This document shows positions 6,678-10,304 of a DNA stretch of 10,304 bases, piece after piece. The notes under the pieces were generated by a model that was not told the origin of the DNA, made no database searches, and was given only the letters and a program-made list of their open reading frames with translations. Location: NCBI GenBank assembly GCA_017470045.1, contig JAFUFG010000010.1:1-10304 (forward strand), read 5' to 3'. The stretch is from Bacilli bacterium (GTDB taxonomy: Bacteria; Bacillota_I; Bacilli_A; RF39; UBA660). Position numbers and translations under genes: made by a program. The first letter of the stretch is position 1, and the number at the start of each line of letters is the position of its first letter.

Positions 6678-7430
6678 ATGAAGGCACTTATAACCGGAGC
6701 ATCTTCTGGAATTGGTTTAGATATGGCGAAATATTTAGCTACCAAAAAATGTGAACTAATTTTAGTAGCTCGTAGTAAAGAAAAATTAGAGAGTATTCAA
6801 GAATCATTACCAACAAAGACAACAATTGTTGTCGCAGATCTATCAAATGAACAAAAAGTAAAGGAATTATTCGTTTTAGCAAAACGAGAAGAAATTGATA
6901 TATTAATTAATAATGCTGGATTTGGAGTGTTTGGAGACTTCACAGAGACGGATTTAAATAAAGAACTAGAAATGATTGATACAAACATTAAAGCTGTCCA
7001 TATCTTAACGAAATTAGTTTTAAGAGATATGGAAAAAAGAAATACTGGTTATATTCTAAATGTAGCAAGCTCTGCTGCATTCCAACCAGGGCCACTTATG
7101 GCGACATATTATGCAACAAAGTCATACGTTTATCAATTAACAGAAGCACTATATTATGAACAAAAGAAAAAGAAGAGTAATGTTCATTTATCTGTCCTAT
7201 GTCCAGGACCAGTAGATACAAACTTCAATAATGTAGCTGGTGTTCATTTCCAAATGAAACCACTAGATAGTAGTTATGTTGCAAGATATGCAATAGACCA
7301 GATGTTTAAGAAGAAAATGCTTATCATTCCTGGATTTACAATGAAATGTGCGAAGTTTTTTGGAAGATTCGTATCCGATAAAACAATGCTTAAAATGACT
7401 TATAATGTGCAAAAACGAAAAACCAAATAA
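6678..7430 (+). CDS. Short-chain dehydrogenase/reductase (SDR), NAD(P)-dependent
   Basis: This is a classical SDR oxidoreductase of 250 residues, a cytosolic Rossmann-fold enzyme. The cofactor motif TGASSGIG is at residues 6-13, the stabilising NNAG at 78-81, and the active-site set is Asn103, Ser131, Tyr144 and Lys148 (YYATK). PGPVDT at 186-191 follows strand six. ARSKEKL (31-37) after the second strand has an Arg as in many NADP(H)-preferring SDRs, so NADPH is likely. The substrate cannot be inferred. GAGGTGA lies five bases before the ATG. It is monocistronic, with its own promoter and terminator, inserted between rplQ and the EcfA-like genes, which adjoin in many relatives. Family assignment is sure; specific function is open. 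Confidence 0.94.
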   Translation: MKALITGASSGIGLDMAKYLATKKCELILVARSKEKLESIQESLPTKTTIVVADLSNEQKVKELFVLAKREEIDILINNAGFGVFGDFTETDLNKELEMIDTNIKAVHILTKLVLRDMEKRNTGYILNVASSAAFQPGPLMATYYATKSYVYQLTEALYYEQKKKKSNVHLSVLCPGPVDTNFNNVAGVHFQMKPLDSSYVARYAIDQMFKKKMLIIPGFTMKCAKFFGRFVSDKTMLKMTYNVQKRKTK

Positions 7431-7444
7431 GATTTGGTTTTTTT
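7418..7444 (+). terminator. Terminator of the SDR gene, overlapping its stop codon
   Basis: AAAAACCAAAT (7418-7428) and ATTTGGTTTTT (7432-7442) are perfectly complementary with a three-base loop, and the T run extends to 7444. The last codons and the TAA stop (7428-7430) of the SDR gene lie inside the hairpin. Confidence 0.88.
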
Positions 7445-7462
7445 AAACGATTATTATATAAT
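7434..7462 (+). promoter_or_regulatory. Promoter of the EcfA-like/truA unit
   Basis: A perfect TATAAT at 7457-7462 stands 17 bases from a partial -35 box, TTGGTT (7434-7439). That box is part of the 3' arm of the preceding terminator. Transcription would start near 7469, leaving a leader of about 19 bases with the strong Shine-Dalgarno site before GTG 7488. Confidence 0.6.
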
Positions 7463-7487
7463 ATAGATTGTATTGGAGGTGGGGTTC

Positions 7488-8282
7488 GTGAATAATACAA
7501 TTGAGTTTTTAGATTGGAATTTTGAATCGTTATTCAAGAACTTTTCCCTTGCGATAAAAAGTGAGACGTTGACCTCCATTGCAGGACCAAATAATTGTGG
7601 AAAAACCTTGATGCTAAGAACGATTTGTGGACAAAAAAGAATGCAGGATGAGATTATGATACAAGGAAAAAAACAATCCACATATAAAATTACGGATTAT
7701 TCTAGAATTGTTAAAGGAGTGTTTCCATTAGAATACACACCTTTAACAGATACCGTAGAGGAAGAATTAAACTATCACATTGATCAGTTATTCTTAAGAA
7801 AAGAAGAAAAAACAAAGAGATTACGTAATATCTATAAAAATCTAACGTTAAATAAGCTTAAAAAGTCCAATATAAAGGATTTAACAGAGGAAGAATTGAT
7901 TCGACTACAACTTGCATTAGCAATAGCAGGAATGCCGAAAATTATTGTAATAGATGATATTAGTACATATCTTTCAAAAGAGGATATGCAAAAAGTTATT
8001 ACATACTTAAAAGAAGTGGCAGAAGAGTATAAGATTACAATATTAATAGTATCTTCTAGATTAGAAGACATTATTAATACAGATGAATTAATAATCGTTG
8101 AAGATAGTAAAGTTATATTGCAAGGAGTTCCAATTGAAGTCTTACAAAAAGATAATATCCTAAACAAAGTAGGATTAAGAGTCCCATTTATGATTGACTT
8201 ATCCGTAAAGTTAAAAGATTATAATCTAATTGAAAATGTCGAATTAGATATGAATAGGATGGTTGATATATTATGGAAATAG
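7488..8282 (+). CDS. EcfA-like ABC ATPase with eroded catalytic motifs (first of pair)
   Basis: The product resembles the A (ATPase) components of energy-coupling-factor vitamin importers. I choose GTG 7488 (264 residues), eight bases after GGAGG (7475-7479); an in-frame TTG at 7473 overlaps that site. Walker A is GPNNCGKT (33-40), with the second glycine replaced by Asn. The Q-loop position reads GVFP (77-80), without Gln. The signature LSGGQ is replaced by LTEEE (132-136). Walker B ends IVIDD (153-157), with Asp instead of the catalytic Glu, and the switch His is replaced in VSSR (178-181). The C-terminal PIEVLQKDNILNKVGLRVP (205-223) is characteristic of EcfA. Its place upstream of truA supports an ecfA1 origin. 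Transport activity is doubtful; the fold assignment is good. Confidence 0.82.
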   Translation: MNNTIEFLDWNFESLFKNFSLAIKSETLTSIAGPNNCGKTLMLRTICGQKRMQDEIMIQGKKQSTYKITDYSRIVKGVFPLEYTPLTDTVEEELNYHIDQLFLRKEEKTKRLRNIYKNLTLNKLKKSNIKDLTEEELIRLQLALAIAGMPKIIVIDDISTYLSKEDMQKVITYLKEVAEEYKITILIVSSRLEDIINTDELIIVEDSKVILQGVPIEVLQKDNILNKVGLRVPFMIDLSVKLKDYNLIENVELDMNRMVDILWK

Positions 8283-9064
8283 TATTTATTGACCACAAAA
8301 TAGAAGAAAACGAATTTAACTTTCGCGTAAGACATAATCATATAACAGGAATCCACAATGATTGTGGAAAAACAATTTGGAACTTAGTCAGTTTAAAGAA
8401 AATAGGAAAAGGTCATATTAGTATCAACGGGGATAAAATTACCAAAGATGATATCTTTATGACACAAAAAAGAATTACCATAATTGAAAATAACATCCAT
8501 TTCCCAGCTTATCTAAAAACAGTAGAAGACTTACTAAATGAAAGATTTATTACATACAACTTAAATGTAAAAGATCCTCAAAAGAAAATGGAAGATTCCC
8601 TAAAAATTGTAGGATTAACAGAAAATTATTTGGAAAGAGATTTAGTAACATTATCATCTTCAGAAAAGAAATTAATCCTGATTGCAAGAGGATTACTTTC
8701 CAATCCAGATACCATTCTGATAGAAGAACCATTTCAATATTTAGATTTAAAACAAGAAAAAAGATTATCAATGCTCTTAACAAAATTGAAAGAGCAATTT
8801 AATAAGACAATTGTGATAAAAAGTGAAGACGTAGATTGTTTATACAATCATACAGATAATATGGTAATTCTAAAGAATAATGAAGTATTGGTAGAAGGGG
8901 ATACGAAAGAAGTATTCCACAGAGTCGATTATCTAAAAAGAAATGGAATTCATATTCCAGACGCAGTAAGATTTACTTATCTAGCAAATAAAGACAAAGA
9001 TGCTAAAATTGAATATCATAGTGATATTCGTGATATTATAAAAGATATTTACAAACATGTATAA
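8273..9064 (+). CDS. EcfA-like ABC ATPase with eroded catalytic motifs (second of pair)
   Basis: This 263-residue protein is a second, divergent EcfA-like ATPase. Its ATG overlaps the previous gene by ten bases, implying coupled translation and probably a heterodimer with that product. The Walker A region is IHNDCGKT (27-34): Gly32, Lys33 and Thr34 remain, but the earlier glycines do not. The Q-loop position reads IEN (71-73). The signature is LSSSE (127-131) instead of LSGGQ. Walker B is ILIEEP (148-153), with Glu in place of Asp but the catalytic Glu152 kept. The D-loop LD (157-158) is present. The switch His is missing (IKSED, 182-186). TKEVFHRVDYLKRNGIHIP (about 211-229) matches the EcfA C-terminal motif. 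ecfT, usually next, is absent and truA follows after 11 bases. Confidence 0.8.
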   Translation: MEIVFIDHKIEENEFNFRVRHNHITGIHNDCGKTIWNLVSLKKIGKGHISINGDKITKDDIFMTQKRITIIENNIHFPAYLKTVEDLLNERFITYNLNVKDPQKKMEDSLKIVGLTENYLERDLVTLSSSEKKLILIARGLLSNPDTILIEEPFQYLDLKQEKRLSMLLTKLKEQFNKTIVIKSEDVDCLYNHTDNMVILKNNEVLVEGDTKEVFHRVDYLKRNGIHIPDAVRFTYLANKDKDAKIEYHSDIRDIIKDIYKHV

Positions 9065-9075
9065 GGGGTGATAGA

Positions 9076-9807
9076 GTGAGATATTTAATCAAGTTTTCTT
9101 ATGATGGATCAGCATATTCCGGTTTTCAAGCACAAAAAGGATTAACAACAATTGAAGAAGAAATGGATATAGCTTTAACGAAAATCAATAATGGGAAAAG
9201 GACTTGTATTACTGCAACTGGTAGAACCGATAAAGGAGTACACGCTCTAGCTCAATATGGACATGTGGATATCGATGTAGAAATCAATGAACATCAATTA
9301 AAAAGAGCGATGAACAGTAACTTACCAGAAGATATCCATGTCATTGCGGTAAAAGAAGTAGACGACGATTTTCATGCAAGATATGATTCAAAAGGAAAAA
9401 TTTATAAGTACATTATGAATTTAGGAGAATACAATCCTATCGAAAGAAATTATGTATTCCAATATAATTATGATTTGAATGTAGAAGCAATGGAAAAAGC
9501 AATTCATTATTTCGAAGGAGAACATGATTTTCGTGCTTTTGTAACAGAAAATAAAGAAAAGACAAACTGTGTAAGAACAATTTCTTATACGAGTATTGAA
9601 GAAGATGGAGATAAATTAATTATTGAATTTGATGGAAATGGATTCTTAAGATATCAAGTTCGTAATATGGTAGGATACCTAATCAAAATAGGAGAGGGAA
9701 AGGCATCTCCAGAAAGTGTAATCGATGTATTAGAAAGTTTAGATCGTACAAAGTCAGGAAAAACTGCACCAGCAGAAGGTTTATATTTAGTAGATGTAGA
9801 GTTTTAG
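9076..9807 (+). CDS. truA: tRNA pseudouridine(38-40) synthase TruA
   Basis: TruA converts uridines 38, 39 and 40 in the anticodon stem-loop of tRNAs to pseudouridine. The 243-residue product has the family length. The N-terminus MRYLIKFSYDGSAYSGFQAQ is typical. The catalytic aspartate is Asp52 in GRTDKGVHA (49-57). FRAFVTENKE (about 152-161) and FLRYQVRNMVGYLIKIGEGK (about 190-209) are further conserved blocks. The start is GTG 9076, preceded by AAGGGGTGAT (9063-9072), where the upstream stop codon ends. It keeps its usual place downstream of ecfA-type genes but without ecfT between. A 90-codon gene follows after nine bases. Confidence 0.97.
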   Translation: MRYLIKFSYDGSAYSGFQAQKGLTTIEEEMDIALTKINNGKRTCITATGRTDKGVHALAQYGHVDIDVEINEHQLKRAMNSNLPEDIHVIAVKEVDDDFHARYDSKGKIYKYIMNLGEYNPIERNYVFQYNYDLNVEAMEKAIHYFEGEHDFRAFVTENKEKTNCVRTISYTSIEEDGDKLIIEFDGNGFLRYQVRNMVGYLIKIGEGKASPESVIDVLESLDRTKSGKTAPAEGLYLVDVEF

Positions 9808-9816
9808 GAGGGTAAA

Positions 9817-10089
9817 ATGATAATAGATACAAGTGCATTAACAACAACGGCTTGTTCATTAAGCATGTGTGATTCGAAAGAGGATACAATTAGTAGTTTA
9901 GTGACAACATTAAGTACTTATCTAACAATGGGTCCAAGATATGTAGAAGTACGTAACTATCATATGGCTCAAAGTTATGTAGATTCTTTAAGTGATCAAC
10001 AACTAGCATCCTTAATTGAAAAGGTTGAAAATAAAGAGCAAAATATTCAAACAAATATAGTTAAAACAAAAGTACTAAAGCAATCCTAG
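9817..10089 (+). CDS. Hypothetical protein, 90 residues
   Basis: I do not recognise this family. The gene is well supported: TAGGAGGG lies five bases before the ATG, it starts nine bases after truA, and a terminator overlaps its stop, so it is the last gene of the EcfA-like/truA unit. The protein begins MIIDTSALTTTACSLSMCDS, rich in Ser/Thr with Cys13 and Cys18. It continues through a middle part with MGPRYVEVRNYHMAQSYVDS (about 38-57) and ends in a polar, probably helical segment rich in Lys, Glu and Gln. No signal peptide or transmembrane helix is evident, so it is not a displaced EcfT. Function is unknown. Confidence 0.75.
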   Translation: MIIDTSALTTTACSLSMCDSKEDTISSLVTTLSTYLTMGPRYVEVRNYHMAQSYVDSLSDQQLASLIEKVENKEQNIQTNIVKTKVLKQS

Positions 10090-10102
10090 AATTGCTTTTT
10101 TT
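10077..10102 (+). terminator. Terminator of the EcfA-like/truA unit
   Basis: AAAGCAAT (10077-10084) pairs perfectly with ATTGCTTT (10091-10098) around a six-base loop, and the T run continues to 10102. The TAG stop of the 90-residue gene (10087-10089) lies in the loop. Confidence 0.88.
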
Positions 10103-10120
10103 CATGTTTTATGGTATAAT
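10092..10120 (+). promoter_or_regulatory. Promoter of the last, partial gene
   Basis: TGG-TATAAT (10112-10120) is a perfect -10 hexamer with a TGn extension. TTGCTT (10092-10097) stands 17 bases upstream as a partial -35 box and lies within the 3' arm of the preceding terminator. The transcript would begin near 10127, about 30 bases before the ATG at 10158. Confidence 0.72.
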
Positions 10121-10157
10121 ATGTAACAATCTATGAATAAGTGGGGTTTGGTTATTT

Positions 10158-10304
10158 ATGGAAGAAATAGAAAAATTAAAGAAAAAAGAAAAACTATGTG
10201 TGATGCTTGGAGCAAAGAAGTTCCAAAAAGTTGTACTAGCAGTAGAAAATGGTAAATGGAAATTAATAAAAAAAGTCTGTCCGAATTATATCAAACATAT
10301 TGAA
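10158..10304 (+). CDS. Hypothetical protein, N-terminal part only
   Basis: An open frame runs from ATG 10158 to the window edge, giving 49 residues that start MEEIEKLKKKEKLCVMLGAK and continue with FQKVVLAVENGKWKLIKKVC. It has its own promoter. The ribosome-binding site is modest: GTGGGG at 10141-10146, eleven bases upstream. The N-terminus is Lys/Glu-rich and probably helical, with no signal peptide visible. It does not resemble the start of L13 (rplM), which follows truA in many Bacillota. The family cannot be named from this fragment. Confidence 0.65.
   Translation, partial: MEEIEKLKKKEKLCVMLGAKKFQKVVLAVENGKWKLIKKVCPNYIKHIE

Noticed and set aside
6797..6988. Minus-strand open frame inside the SDR gene
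   Set aside because: It overlaps the cofactor-binding half of a clear SDR, and the Ser/Val/Ile-rich translation is typical of antisense shadow.
7473..7487. Upstream in-frame TTG start for the first EcfA-like gene
   Set aside because: It overlaps the GGAGG ribosome-binding site, which is properly spaced for GTG 7488.
7454..8167. Minus-strand open frames (7454-7681 and 7832-8167) across the first EcfA-like gene
   Set aside because: Both are antisense to a gene with supported start, motifs and coupling; the first would also read through that gene's promoter.
8550..8783. Minus-strand open frame inside the second EcfA-like gene
   Set aside because: Its Leu/Ile-rich translation looks membrane-like and could be mistaken for a missing EcfT, but it is short, antisense to conserved ATPase motifs and has no EcfT signature.
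9683..9889. Minus-strand open frame across the truA end
   Set aside because: It is antisense to truA and the 90-residue gene, with no ribosome-binding site or recognisable product.

Overview
The window is a chromosomal segment of a low-GC, AT-rich bacterium of the Bacillota. The gene order is that of the distal spc operon and the alpha operon, the ribosomal proteins are of Gram-positive type, adenylate kinase has a four-Cys zinc lid, and Shine-Dalgarno sites (AGGAGG) are strong. rpmD (L30) and map are absent from their usual places, and every recognisable stop is TAA or TAG. This fits an Erysipelotrichia- or Mollicutes-related lineage, but that placement is inference.

Region 1 (20-6585), all on the + strand, reads rplF-rplR-rpsE-rplO-secY-adk-infA-rpmJ-rpsM-rpsK-rpoA-rplQ. 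It makes proteins of both ribosomal subunits, the translocon channel, adenylate kinase, IF-1 and the RNA polymerase alpha subunit. Genes are tightly packed, except for about 195 bases before infA where map would normally lie. That gap holds self-complementary segments that can form an H-type pseudoknot or a competing hairpin. rplQ is split: frame 0 stops after 96 codons, and the conserved C-terminus continues in the -1 frame across a U_UUA_AAU heptamer that abuts the stop. A strong terminator at 6603-6626 closes the region.

Region 2 (6640-7444) is a self-contained unit: an extended -10 promoter, a classical short-chain dehydrogenase/reductase, and a terminator overlapping its stop codon.

Region 3 (7434-10102) sits where many Bacillota have ecfA1-ecfA2-ecfT-truA. 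Here two overlapping genes encode EcfA-like ABC ATPases with several eroded catalytic motifs. ecfT is missing, truA follows at once, and then comes a 90-residue protein of unknown function and a terminator. Region 4 (10092 to the end) has another promoter and the first 49 codons of an unrecognised gene.

The points most worth a second look are the rplQ frameshift at a canonical slippery site, the infA leader RNA, and the degenerate EcfA pair without a T component. No tRNA, rRNA, CRISPR array, insertion sequence or phage gene was seen, and no stretch over 300 bases lacks a gene.
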